Program-made: the position numbers and the translations under genes
Origin: Alphaproteobacteria bacterium
Lineage (GTDB): Bacteria; Pseudomonadota; Alphaproteobacteria; Acetobacterales; Acetobacteraceae
Assembly: GCA_026400815.1 (NCBI GenBank)
Contig: JAPLOI010000028.1
Span: forward strand, 8,847 to 61,704
DNA length: 52,858 bases
Reading direction: 5' to 3'
Notes under the pieces: model-generated
What the model saw: the letters and a program-made list of their open reading frames with translations, nothing else
Told to the model about the DNA's origin: nothing
The model's database searches: none
In this document: positions 1-9,162 of the stretch, in pieces
How positions within the stretch are numbered: the stretch's first letter is position 1
Layout: every line of letters begins with the position of its first letter

Positions 1-711
1 TTGTGCCTCTGCAAGGCCTTGTTCAGCAGCCAAGGTATACCATTTTACCGCGGTCTTGTAATCTTGCGCGACACCTTGACCATTGGCATACATAACGCCC
101 AGATTGTTTTGTGCAGCTGCATTACCCTGTTCAGCAGCCAAGGTATACCATTTCGCCGCGGTCTTGTAATCGCGTACCACGCCTTGACCATTATCATATC
201 GAAGGCCTAGGTTATATTGCGCATGCGCATGGCCTTGTTCAGCAGATAAGGTATACCATTTTACCGCGGTCTTGTAATCTTGCGCGACACCTTGACCATT
301 GGCATACATAAAGCCCAGGTTGTTTTGTGCGGATGCAGAACCCTGTTCAGCAGCTAAGGTATACCATTTCGCTGCGGTCTTGTAATCGCGTACCACGCCT
401 TGACCATTATGATACATTAAACCCAGATTGTATTGTGCGCCTGCATTACCCTGTTCAGCAGCCAAGGTATACCATTTAGACGCAGTTTTGTAATCCTGAA
501 CAACACCTTGGCCGTATTCATACGACAATCCCAGCATGTGTTGTGCGGCTGCGTTGCCTTGGTCTGCGCGTGGTTTGAGAATGTTTATTTCAGCGCGATA
601 ATCGCCACGTGCGTGTGCAGCTGCCGCATCAGCAAGCCAATCAGCTCGTGCTGCACCGCTCATGCCCAACACCACACACGCCACAACAGCCAGTCCGCGC
701 CACCGCTGCAT
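1..711 (-). CDS. Sel1-like repeat protein, exported (C-terminus beyond window)
   Basis: This gene encodes a solenoid of Sel1 (TPR-related) repeats, a family that usually serves as a protein-protein interaction scaffold; no partner can be deduced. The ATG at 711 follows a strong ribosome binding site (AGGAGG, about 8 bases upstream). Residues 1-23 look like a signal peptide (core VVACVVLG, likely cleavage after AARA). Five complete 36-residue units with the pattern KWYTLAAEQG.A.AQ.NLG and part of a sixth are visible before the frame runs off base 1, so the C-terminus is missing. Neighbouring units alternate between two types (VAQDYKTAVKW and VVRDYKTAAKW), giving a 216-base higher-order period. 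Codon use is more AT-rich than in the core genes to the right, and with the integrase at 1717-2925 this suggests acquired DNA. The family call is firm; the role is unknown. Confidence 0.88.
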   Translation of the reverse strand, partial: MQRWRGLAVVACVVLGMSGAARADWLADAAAAHARGDYRAEINILKPRADQGNAAAQHMLGLSYEYGQGVVQDYKTASKWYTLAAEQGNAGAQYNLGLMYHNGQGVVRDYKTAAKWYTLAAEQGSASAQNNLGFMYANGQGVAQDYKTAVKWYTLSAEQGHAHAQYNLGLRYDNGQGVVRDYKTAAKWYTLAAEQGNAAAQNNLGVMYANGQGVAQDYKTAVKWYTLAAEQGLAEAQ

Positions 712-908
712 CACCCAGCCTCCTGCATGCAGTTTGACCGTTGCACAGCATGCAGTCGGCGGCAATGCATCCAGCGGCAGCATGAAGGTTAAGGAGGCGG
801 TAAAAAAGAACATCGCGGCCGCAAGATACATTAATCGTCACGTGCATCGTGCTATCTGACTATGCCTAGTCCCAAGGCAACCAATCCCTCGCTGACCCAA
901 GCCTGCCA

Positions 909-950
909 TCACCTCCCGCCCTGCTTGAGCTTGCTGGCTTCCACAGCGGC
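909..950 (-). pseudogene. Remnant of a second DUF6641-like gene (last 13 codons and stop)
   Basis: Read leftward, the segment encodes AAVEASKLKQGGR followed by TGA. This matches the C-terminus of the intact gene at 1094-1531 (AAVEASKLKRAGR, stop) in all but two residues. Nucleotide similarity continues just past both stops (CCAAGCC and ATCACCTCCC blocks). A stop lies in frame a short way upstream, so only the tail of the second copy survives. The simplest explanation is a tandem duplication followed by deletion; recombination between related islands would also fit. Confidence 0.6.
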
Positions 951-1011
951 TGAACCACTCTGCTCCACGGCAGTGGTGGTTCAAGGGACTAGATATATCA
1001 ACGACTTACAG

Positions 1012-1040
1012 CCAAACACTGCTGACGCAGCAGTGTTTGG
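1012..1040. terminator. 13-bp perfect hairpin downstream of the DUF6641-like gene
   Basis: The arms CCAAACACTGCTG (1012-1024) and CAGCAGTGTTTGG (1028-1040) are perfectly complementary around the loop ACG. The hairpin lies about 55 bases beyond the stop of the leftward gene at 1094. It has no T-run on either side, so it may be a rho-assisted terminator, an RNA-stabilising structure, or a recombination-related palindrome. Confidence 0.45.
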
Positions 1041-1093
1041 GGCCGCAGCCCATTGCCAAGGCGCAGCACTGTGGCGCTGTGCCAAGCCACAAA

Positions 1094-1531
1094 TCACCTC
1101 CCCGCCCTCTTGAGCTTGCTGGCTTCCACAGCCGCCGCCATGGCGCCATCCAGTTCGCCAGCCTTCACCGCTGTAATCACAGTGTTCAGGGCACCAGGCA
1201 GCATGGGCGCATGTGCAATGGCGATTGCACGCTTGCCAGCGGCAAGTTCCAGCGGTCGCGCCCCATAGCGCACAACAAGCACGAGGCCCGTGCCCTCGCT
1301 CCACCACCACGGCCGCACCACGCGATCGACCTGCACACGCTGTCGATTGCCGTCGTCATCGCGGGTCCATGCCTGCTTGCTGACAATCAGCCGTTTGCCT
1401 TGTGCCTGCGCCTCAGCCAAGGCCAGCTGCTCAGAAAGCCTGGCGATCAGCCGCGCACGTCGATGTTCCAGGGGTGGCAGCGCATCACGACGCTTGAGGG
1501 TAACCAACTGCAGCTTGGCAAGATAGCTCAT
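1094..1531 (-). CDS. DUF6641-like small island protein
   Basis: A 145-residue basic protein. The start at 1531 (MSYLAKLQLVTLKRR) is preferred over a longer upstream reading because GGAG lies 8 bases before it and family members begin at this point. From memory it fits DUF6641: an N-terminal LPPLEHRRARLIARLSEQ segment, a central basic stretch with KQAWTRDDDGNRQRVQVDR, then RVVRPWWWSEG and a closing VRYGARPLELAAGK strand-helix region. No function is known for this family, and no catalytic motif, membrane segment or signal peptide is visible. It lies between the integrase and the Sel1 gene on the same strand, consistent with accessory cargo. The conserved WWW and ARP.EL motifs suggest a small globular fold. 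The family call is moderate and rests on pattern memory. Confidence 0.6.
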   Translation of the reverse strand: MSYLAKLQLVTLKRRDALPPLEHRRARLIARLSEQLALAEAQAQGKRLIVSKQAWTRDDDGNRQRVQVDRVVRPWWWSEGTGLVLVVRYGARPLELAAGKRAIAIAHAPMLPGALNTVITAVKAGELDGAMAAAVEASKLKRAGR

Positions 1532-1716
1532 GAGCACGTCTCCATATCGACATCGTGACAATATGAAGAACGACAGCTGGCACAATCAGAATGGCGTGCC
1601 GCCCACCACTTAACGCCTTGATTACGTGATTGTTTTAGTCAATGCACGTGCTAGGCTGCGGTGTCTGAACTGCTGTTCAAGCGCCAGTGTGCTTGACTGC
1701 GTGCAACACCCAAGTG

Positions 1717-2925
1717 TCACACCACCCGCACACGCCCACCCAGCTTGCCAGCGCTCTCCACGGGCGTGGCATGACGCCCGTAATAGTCCTCGATGATCTT
1801 CACCGACGTGCCCATGTTGCGCGCCACGGTGTAGATGTCGATGCCCTTGGTCAGCGCCTGCACTGCGTAGAAGTGCCTGAGGCTGTAGAGCGTGTATTTT
1901 TCGCCCGCGCTGTTGTGCGTGAGCCCAGCCAAAGCCAGCACCACATTGAACTGATCAATCAGCGTTGTCACAGCGCTGCCATCCCGCATGCGGAACACAA
2001 GATCGCCGCTGTCAGCACCGTCATAGAGCCTGCTCAGCCGATCCAGGAAAATCGCCACGCGCACACGCGGGATCACCACCCGCTGGCCTGTTTTGCCCCG
2101 CACATGCAGCTGCACGTTCTTGCGGCCGTGCTCGTCCACAAACGGCACCACATCGCGCCACTGCAGGGAGTTGGCCTCGCCCACACGCAGGCCTGAGTTG
2201 GCTAGGATCAGCACATAATCGCGCAGCAGCTGCCGCGAGTGGCTCCACGCCTCTGTGACAGGTTCCGCGGCCCACTGCCGCATGACACGATAAAGCTGGC
2301 GATATTCCATGACCGTGAACGCTGGCCGCACACGCTTGACCTTGGGCGTGAAGCTCCACGTGGGCAGCGGCTTGCTGCCGCGATAGCCCTGCTCGTGCGC
2401 GAACTTGATCAGCGCCTTGCCCAGCATGATTTCCCATTGGAGGGTTTTGTCCGTGGGATGCAGCTTGGCGTTTTTGGGCAGCTGGGCAACGCCCGTGTAG
2501 TAGGCGCGGCGCCAGGGCAGATAGTCGCGCAGGGCTCGGTCATCCACGGCATCGATGGCGCGTGTGCCTGCATATTCGCGCCAAAACTTCACCACCCGCT
2601 GCACCTGCCTCAGCATGGCGGCGCTGGTGTGCTTGGTGCTGCTGTTGGGCACCTGTCTGCCAACCTCGTGATCGCGCTGGCGCCATGCCACGTACTCGTC
2701 GATCACGGCATTGAAGCTGCGGCTGGTGACTGGCAGACCCTGCGCTTGCTTGAACTGCGTCTCATGCAACAGGCGCATGCCAGCCGCGCGGGCTTCCACT
2801 TGTTTGGCGGTCTTCAGGCTGCGCCAGAGATAGCGTCGGTCGCCCACGTAAATGCGTGCTTGCCAAAGCCCGTTGCGCTTGAACAGCGTGAGCTTGCCGC
2901 CCTCCAGTTTGATAGCGTCCTGCAT
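1717..2925 (-). CDS. Tyrosine-type site-specific recombinase / integrase
   Basis: A 402-residue phage-type integrase that would cut and rejoin DNA through a 3'-phosphotyrosine intermediate. An N-terminal DNA-binding arm (about residues 1-60) and a core-binding region (about 65-190) are followed by the catalytic domain. Visible catalytic signatures are the box-I arginine in ILANSGLRVGEA, the lysine in HVRGKTGQR, the box-II arginine in YSLRHFYA, and the nucleophile tyrosine in IIEDYYGR. The usual box-II histidine (HxLR) is tyrosine here (YSLR), and the histidine before the nucleophile (LGH) is threonine (MGT); similar variants occur in some integrase subfamilies. The gene ends next to accessory genes and starts about 70 bases from the secA terminator, so it probably marks the right border of an island extending left of the window. 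No attachment repeat can be paired within this window. Confidence 0.9.
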   Translation of the reverse strand: MQDAIKLEGGKLTLFKRNGLWQARIYVGDRRYLWRSLKTAKQVEARAAGMRLLHETQFKQAQGLPVTSRSFNAVIDEYVAWRQRDHEVGRQVPNSSTKHTSAAMLRQVQRVVKFWREYAGTRAIDAVDDRALRDYLPWRRAYYTGVAQLPKNAKLHPTDKTLQWEIMLGKALIKFAHEQGYRGSKPLPTWSFTPKVKRVRPAFTVMEYRQLYRVMRQWAAEPVTEAWSHSRQLLRDYVLILANSGLRVGEANSLQWRDVVPFVDEHGRKNVQLHVRGKTGQRVVIPRVRVAIFLDRLSRLYDGADSGDLVFRMRDGSAVTTLIDQFNVVLALAGLTHNSAGEKYTLYSLRHFYAVQALTKGIDIYTVARNMGTSVKIIEDYYGRHATPVESAGKLGGRVRVV

Positions 2926-2993
2926 GCCGCAGTGCCTAACTTCTGCCTGACAAGCAGCTGAATAGCACAGGTGCCCAACACGTGCCTAACGGC

Positions 2994-3018
2994 AAAAGGG
3001 GCATCTCGGCCCCCTTAA
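2994..3018 (-). terminator. Rho-independent terminator of secA
   Basis: On the minus strand, AAGGGGG and CCCCTTTT form a GC-rich stem around a loop of about six bases, followed by a short T-run. It starts about 18 bases beyond the secA stop. Its position between secA and the integrase makes it a natural core-genome/island border. Confidence 0.7.
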
Positions 3019-3035
3019 GCCGCTGAAAACAAACG

Positions 3036-5753
<2,718 letters not shown>

Positions 5754-5969
5754 GAACACCCTATACGGGAGAAGACCCCTCGCGGGATACGCGTCACAGG
5801 ACGGGCGGCGCACGCCGCACAGCGCACGCCGGCCACCCCAAAGCGGTCAGATAGGACCCGGGCGGGGCGGGGTCAACGACAGCGGCGTGTCAAACGCCAC
5901 GGCAGGCCTCCGCAGCCGCCGGCGTTCATGCCCTCTCATATGCCGTGCACGCATGCGTGGGCTGCTTGC

Positions 5970-5998
5970 TTGTCGCGCAAGGCGGGCTCGTCCATGAT
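5970..5998 (+). promoter_or_regulatory. Possible sigma70-type promoter for the parvulin gene
   Basis: TTGTCG (5970-5975) and CATGAT (5993-5998) are 17 bases apart and lie 28 bases upstream of the ATG at 6027. Both hexamers deviate from consensus. The rest of the 273-base secA/parvulin divergent region shows no stronger signal. Confidence 0.3.
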
Positions 5999-6026
5999 TG
6001 CGCCACTTCCATAAGGACCTTTCTGC

Positions 6027-6992
6027 ATGCTGATCCACGGCTTCCGGCCGCGCCTGGCCGCCACACTGGCTGCCACCGCCCTGCCCCTGGCCCTCGTTTT
6101 CGCCGCCCCGTCCCTGGCCCAGGCGCCCGCACCGGCGCCAGCCGCCGCCCAGGCCCCCGCTAGTCAGGCCCCCGCTAGTCAGGCCCCCGCTGGCCAGGCT
6201 CCCGCCGACCCGGTGGTGGCGCGGGTGAACGGCAAGGAAATCCGCCTGTCCGACCTGGCCGATGCCGCGCAGGGCCTGCCCGCCGAAATGCGCTCCATGC
6301 CGCCCGGCATGCTCTATCCGCTGCTGCTGGACCAATTGATCGACCGCGCGGCGATCGTGGAGCTGGCCCGCAAGCGCGGCATGGACAAGGAAGCGGCGGT
6401 GGCGCGGCAGATCGCGCGCGCCCAGGATCAGGCGCTGCAACAGGCGCTGATCGGCCGGGAGGTGGGGCCGCTGGTGAACGAGACCGAGCTGCGCGCCCGC
6501 TACGACCGCGAGATCGCCGGCAAGCCGGGCGAGGAAGAGGTGCATGCGCGCCATATCCTGCTGGCCAGCGAGGCGGATGCGAAGGGCGTGATCGCCGAAC
6601 TGAAGAAGGGCGGTGATTTCGCCGCGATCGCCAAGGCGCGCAGCAGCGACAAGGCCTCCGGCGACGGAGACCTGGGCTTCTTCAAGAAGGGCGACATGGT
6701 GGCGGAGTTCGCCGAGGCGGCGTTCGGGCTGAAAGTGGGCCAGATCACGGAAACCCCCGTGAAGACGCAGTTCGGCTGGCACGTCATCCGCGTGGAAGGG
6801 CGCCGCAGCGCCCCGCCGCCGGCCTTCGAGGAGGCGTATGACGGGCTGCGCAGCAAAACCATCCAGGAAGGCGTGCAGAAGGTGCTGACCGAGGCGCGGC
6901 TGGGCCTGGCGGTGGAACGCTTCAACCTGGATGGCACGCCGCGGCGCGCCACCGATGAGGCACAGCCGCCGCCGGCGCCGGCGCGCAGGTAG
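6027..6992 (+). CDS. Exported parvulin-type peptidyl-prolyl cis-trans isomerase
   Basis: A 321-residue periplasmic foldase that would isomerise X-Pro bonds in secreted or outer-membrane proteins (PpiC/SurA family). Residues 1-32 form a long signal peptide ending AQA. A low-complexity Ala/Pro/Gln linker (about 33-60) contains four five-residue repeats (QAPAS/G/D). A SurA-like helical N-domain (about 62-165) precedes the single parvulin domain (about 172-260; HARHILL, GGDFAAIAK, GDLGFFKKGDMVAEF, TQFGWHVIRVE). A helical tail rich in Pro/Ala ends the protein. AAGGA lies about 10 bases before the ATG. It stands head-to-head with secA, linking export and periplasmic folding. One parvulin domain instead of two distinguishes it from classical SurA. 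Confidence 0.9.
   Translation: MLIHGFRPRLAATLAATALPLALVFAAPSLAQAPAPAPAAAQAPASQAPASQAPAGQAPADPVVARVNGKEIRLSDLADAAQGLPAEMRSMPPGMLYPLLLDQLIDRAAIVELARKRGMDKEAAVARQIARAQDQALQQALIGREVGPLVNETELRARYDREIAGKPGEEEVHARHILLASEADAKGVIAELKKGGDFAAIAKARSSDKASGDGDLGFFKKGDMVAEFAEAAFGLKVGQITETPVKTQFGWHVIRVEGRRSAPPPAFEEAYDGLRSKTIQEGVQKVLTEARLGLAVERFNLDGTPRRATDEAQPPPAPARR
6150..6209 (+). repeat. 15-bp coding tandem repeat, four units, in the parvulin linker
   Basis: Units starting at 6150, 6165, 6180 and 6195 share CAGGCCCCCGCT. The first two are identical, and the last two differ by a few bases. They encode QAPAS, QAPAS, QAPAG and QAPAD. Such a tract can gain or lose units in frame by replication slippage. Confidence 0.85.
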
Positions 6993-6998
6993 GCAGGC

Positions 6999-7023
6999 GT
7001 TTCTTTTTCCAGGGAAAAGGAAC
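6999..7023. repeat. AT-rich border hairpin (GTTTCTTTTTCC type)
   Basis: GTTTCTTTTTCC and GGAAAAGGAAC pair with one bulge around a short loop, seven bases after the parvulin stop. It is followed by CGCGCTCCCTTGG, close to the CGCGCTTTCTTGA that follows the hairpin at 15421-15442, so the two belong to one subfamily. It probably helps terminate the parvulin transcript. Confidence 0.5.
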
Positions 7024-7071
7024 GCGCTCCCTTGGTTGGGTGCCTCCCCCGCGGTTCCTTCCGCCCCGGCG

Positions 7072-7110
7072 CGTCGATCCGGCACGTCGATCCGGCACGG
7101 CGATCCGCCG
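7072..7110. repeat. 13-bp tandem repeat, two perfect units and one diverged
   Basis: CGTCGATCCGGCA occurs at 7072-7084 and 7085-7097. A diverged third unit (CGGCGATCCGCCG) follows at 7098-7110. It is noncoding and of unknown role. Confidence 0.7.
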
Positions 7111-7206
7111 GGGGGGGGGAGCGCGGCGCGGGCGGGTGGATTCCAGCCTGGCCCGGGTGCGCGAGGGATAATGACGGGTCCTGGCGTCCAATGCGTCTCG
7201 GAACGC

Positions 7207-7235
7207 TTGGCGGAACCGCTTGTTGGGCGCATAAT
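7207..7235 (+). promoter_or_regulatory. Sigma70-like promoter ahead of the 80-residue protein gene
   Basis: TTGGCG (7207-7212) and CATAAT (7230-7235) are separated by exactly 17 bases, a good match to TTGACA-N17-TATAAT. The start codon lies about 90 bases downstream, leaving a medium-length leader. Confidence 0.5.
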
Positions 7236-7325
7236 GGAGTGGTTGACCCCGCTGTGGCGCCGCATCGGTCCAGGGGCGTGGCATCCCGCCGTGCCAGACG
7301 ACGCACCACGATCCGGAGGCCCGCC

Positions 7326-7568
7326 ATGGCGGTCGCAGAACGCATTATCTTCCAGCCCTACGTCCAGGGCCGCCGCGGTGGCCTGAAGCCCGGCCAGCCC
7401 GTGGCCTGCCGCAACGCCGCCGATGCCGAGCGCCGTGCGGAGAAGGCAATGGCAAGCGGCATGGCCATCGGCGCCCACGTTGTCCGCATCATGGCTGATG
7501 AGGAGGCCGGCGATTATGGCGAGCCGGAATTCCTGGGCGTGTTCGGTCAGGTGCCGGAGGCAGCGTGA
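7326..7568 (+). CDS. Small conserved hypothetical protein (80 residues)
   Basis: I do not recognise a named family. The ATG at 7326 is favoured over longer upstream reading because GGAGG lies 7 bases before it (7315-7319). The product has no signal peptide or membrane segment. It starts with a beta-like stretch (ERIIFQPYVQGRRGGLKPGQPVACRN), continues as an alanine/arginine-rich helix (AADAERRAEKAMASGMAIGAHVVRIMADEEAG), and ends with an acidic tail (DYGEPEFLGVFGQVPEAA). Third codon positions are strongly G/C as in neighbouring core genes. It appears to be a single-gene unit with its own promoter. The strand-helix-strand layout could suit a nucleic-acid- or protein-binding adaptor, but no function is assigned. 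Confidence 0.75.
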   Translation: MAVAERIIFQPYVQGRRGGLKPGQPVACRNAADAERRAEKAMASGMAIGAHVVRIMADEEAGDYGEPEFLGVFGQVPEAA

Positions 7569-7727
7569 CCGGGAAGCAACACACACACCCCGCCGCGCCG
7601 TGGGCGCTGGGCGGCCTCGCGCAATCATCACGTGTTGGGGCTTCAAGAAGCCGCGTTAGATCGCTATCTAGCCGTGCTGATGCCACTTGGACCGGCACTG
7701 GCGACGTGAACGAAGGAAGTCTTAGCC

Positions 7728-8363
7728 TTGCATAGATCGAAAGAGCACCGGCAGCGGCAGTCCCGCGGTTGGAACGACGATGACAGCAGCCGGTTCGGCA
7801 ATGCCCCGGAAATGCCGTCATTCCCGTCGTTCGCCCCCAGCAGCTCGGCACCCGAGGAAGCGGCGACGGTTAATTGGTACAACGCCGAGAAGGGCTTCGG
7901 CTTCGTGTCCCTGGCCAGCGGCAAGGGCGATGCCTTCCTGCACATGAGCGCGCTGCGCGCCAGCGGTGTGCAGTCCGTGGCACCGGGTTCGGTGCTGAAG
8001 GTGCGCATCAGCAAGGGCCAGAAGGGTCTTCAGGTGGACGAGGTGCTGTCCATCACCGAGGGAACCGGCGGCGAGCAACCGGCGCGCCGCGCGCCGGCGG
8101 GCCCCCGTCCCGAGCGCAGCGACCGCCCCCGCCGCCAGCTGGACATGAGCGACGCCACCGAGGTCGTGGGCATCGTGAAGTGGTACAACGCCCAGAAGGG
8201 CTTCGGCTTCGTCACGCCGGATACGGGCGGCAAGGACGTGTTCGTGCACGCCACGGCGCTGGAACGTGCCGGCCTCACCACGCTGAACGAAGGCCAGTCG
8301 GTGCGAATGAGCGTTGTTACGGGCTCCAAGGGGCCCGAGGCCGCTTCGGTCAGCCTGGCCTAG
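7728..8363 (+). CDS. Double cold-shock-domain protein (CspA family)
   Basis: A 211-residue cytoplasmic single-stranded nucleic-acid-binding protein with two CspA-type OB folds, expected to act as an RNA chaperone in cold or stationary-phase adaptation. A charged, disordered N-terminus (1-45) precedes CSD1 (about 46-110; [11 protein letters not shown] as RNP1, DAFLHM as RNP2). An Arg/Pro-rich linker (about 112-140) leads to CSD2 (about 146-211; [22 protein letters not shown]). The start codon is TTG at 7728; AAGGAAG lies 9 bases upstream and no in-frame ATG gives a complete first domain. The leader contains two small stems, GGCTTC/GAAGCC (7639-7652) and TAGAT/ATCTA (7657-7670), which could be regulatory given that csp leaders are often thermosensitive. 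Two-domain Csp proteins are common in alphaproteobacteria. Confidence 0.93.
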   Translation: MHRSKEHRQRQSRGWNDDDSSRFGNAPEMPSFPSFAPSSSAPEEAATVNWYNAEKGFGFVSLASGKGDAFLHMSALRASGVQSVAPGSVLKVRISKGQKGLQVDEVLSITEGTGGEQPARRAPAGPRPERSDRPRRQLDMSDATEVVGIVKWYNAQKGFGFVTPDTGGKDVFVHATALERAGLTTLNEGQSVRMSVVTGSKGPEAASVSLA

Positions 8364-8418
8364 CCCAGGCTGCACAGCCCGGCCGGCGACGGTCAGGGCC
8401 GGTTCCATCGCTGGGTGA

Positions 8419-8454
8419 GGGATATCGCATATCCATTTTGGAGTGCGATATCCC
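8419..8454. repeat. 11-bp perfect inverted repeat downstream of the cold-shock gene
   Basis: GGGATATCGCA (8419-8429) and TGCGATATCCC (8444-8454) are perfectly complementary around a 14-base loop. It lies 55 bases after the cold-shock stop and has no T-run. It may terminate or stabilise that transcript, or be a protein-binding palindrome. Confidence 0.6.
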
Positions 8455-8636
8455 AGCCTCCTCGGCTTGCCCGCGTTACGTGCTCGCGGTCTGTATCTGA
8501 TGGAACTGTGGCAGTGGCGATTGAGCCAGGCGATGGTGCGTCCAGTGAGTCAGCGCCTGGACAGCAAGATGAGTATGCGCTGGCCGTGACGTCGGCCATT
8601 TAGAGCCTAAATAAAAAATATTCTTAACTATACCAT

Positions 8637-8663
8637 CACTGCAAGCGAAGCGAAGCAATCCAG
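8637..8663. repeat. Dispersed REP-like element (GCGAAGCGAAGCAATCC type)
   Basis: The segment contains GCAAGCGAAGCGAAGCAATC. It closely resembles the element ATTGCGAGCGAAGCGAAGCAATC that I recall as dispersed in many unrelated bacterial genomes. It has internal GCGAAGC repetition and partial dyad symmetry (TTGC/GCAA). Recognition is from memory and only one copy is visible here. Confidence 0.5.
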
Positions 8664-8723
8664 CCGACCGACACCGTAGTGTCCCTCTCACGCTGGCAAG
8701 GCCCAAAAAATAAAGTCTTTTTG

Positions 8724-8747
8724 CTTCTTTTTCTTCAGAAAAAGAAG
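8724..8747. repeat. AT-rich border hairpin (CTTCTTTTTC type)
   Basis: CTTCTTTTTC (8724-8733) and GAAAAAGAAG (8738-8747) form a perfect 10-bp stem with the loop TTCA. The flanks AAAGTCTTTTTG and ACCCTTCC recur, inverted, around the copy at 15325-15350. Confidence 0.8.
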
Positions 8748-8820
8748 ACCCTTCCTTCCCTCCACGTACGTACTCAATCCCCCCTTGCAGTGACTAACAG
8801 AGTTAGTTATATATCGCCGC

Positions 8821-9162
8821 ATGCAGACACACCCCTTCCCCCTCGCCGACCGCTTCGCGGCGCTCAAGCAGAGCACGGCGGAGCTGGGTGCGGCGCATGC
8901 GCTGGTGCTGGCGCTCCTGGTGCGTCTGCTCGATGGGCTGGTGGCGCTGGCCCGCCGCTGGCAGGCGGCCCCTCGCCGCCGCCGGCACCCCCTGGCCGGC
9001 AAGGGTCCGATCCCGCGCGATTGGATGGTCCGCTGCCAGCCCGGCCGCGGCTTCCGCCCCGCCTTTCCCGCGCCCCTACTCCCTACCCCCGCCTATCGGC
9101 TGCGCACCCCGCCGGAGCCTGCCGGCCGCAGCCCCGCGCGCGCCATCTCCCCCCGAACCTGA
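8821..9162 (+). CDS. Hypothetical protein of 113 residues
   Basis: I cannot assign a function. Third codon positions are almost all G or C across the frame, supporting real coding, but no clear ribosome binding site precedes the ATG. Residues 1-55 form an amphipathic to hydrophobic helix region (FAALKQSTAELGAAHALVLALLVRLLDGLVALARRW). The rest is proline- and arginine-rich and of low complexity. The N-terminal pattern recalls a group of small Acetobacteraceae hypotheticals that sit beside AT-rich hairpins like the one at 8724-8747; those I remember are longer, so this could be a truncated or diverged member. It could also be a chance frame in GC-rich DNA. It lies alone between the cold-shock and degP genes. 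Confidence 0.45.
   Translation: MQTHPFPLADRFAALKQSTAELGAAHALVLALLVRLLDGLVALARRWQAAPRRRRHPLAGKGPIPRDWMVRCQPGRGFRPAFPAPLLPTPAYRLRTPPEPAGRSPARAISPRT

Larger units (their letters stand above)
712..1093. other. 382-base gap: Sel1 gene leader, DUF6641 remnant, long hairpin
   Basis: No intact gene is visible. The left part (712-861) is the leader of the leftward Sel1 gene and contains two copies of GCATGCAG (725-732 and 748-755), the first inside the palindrome CTGCATGCAG. The middle holds a degraded copy of the 3' end of the neighbouring DUF6641-like gene (909-950). The right part contains a 13-bp perfect hairpin (1012-1040). Confidence 0.6.
6993..7325. other. 333-base gap: hairpin, 13-bp repeats, promoter
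   Basis: No gene is visible. The gap contains, in order, an AT-rich hairpin of the dispersed border family (6999-7023), a short tandem repeat built on CGTCGATCCGGCA (7072-7110), a GC-rich stretch with a long G-run, and a promoter-like pair of hexamers (7207-7235) serving the small gene at 7326. Confidence 0.6.
8364..8820. other. 457-base gap rich in inverted and dispersed repeats
   Basis: No convincing gene is seen. The gap carries an 11-bp perfect inverted repeat (8419-8454), a region of lower GC with the run AATAAAAAATATTCTTAA (near 8610), a GCGAAGCGAAGCAATCC-type dispersed repeat (8637-8663) and an AT-rich hairpin (8724-8747). Sequence between them has neither consistent coding bias nor a ribosome binding site. 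Confidence 0.55.

Noticed and set aside
1-540. CRISPR array suggested by regular 108-base spacing
   Set aside because: The repeated blocks are fully coding in the Sel1 frame with no unique spacers of constant size.
1-792. Plus-strand open frames with repeated LFSSQGIPFRRGLVI
   Set aside because: They are the reverse complement of the Sel1 repeats (antisense reading of WYTLAAEQG units), not a repeat protein of their own.
641-847. A 68-codon minus-strand frame near the Sel1 start
   Set aside because: It overlaps the Sel1 start in another frame, lacks a ribosome binding site and gives a Cys/Gly-rich random string.
885-1140. Possible CRISPR-like repeat pair
   Set aside because: Only two similar segments exist, and the similarity is explained by duplicated coding sequence of the DUF6641-like gene.
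2926-3035. tRNA or tmRNA end as an integrase attachment site
   Set aside because: No tRNA-like cloverleaf or CCA end is visible, and the stretch is explained by the secA terminator and spacer.
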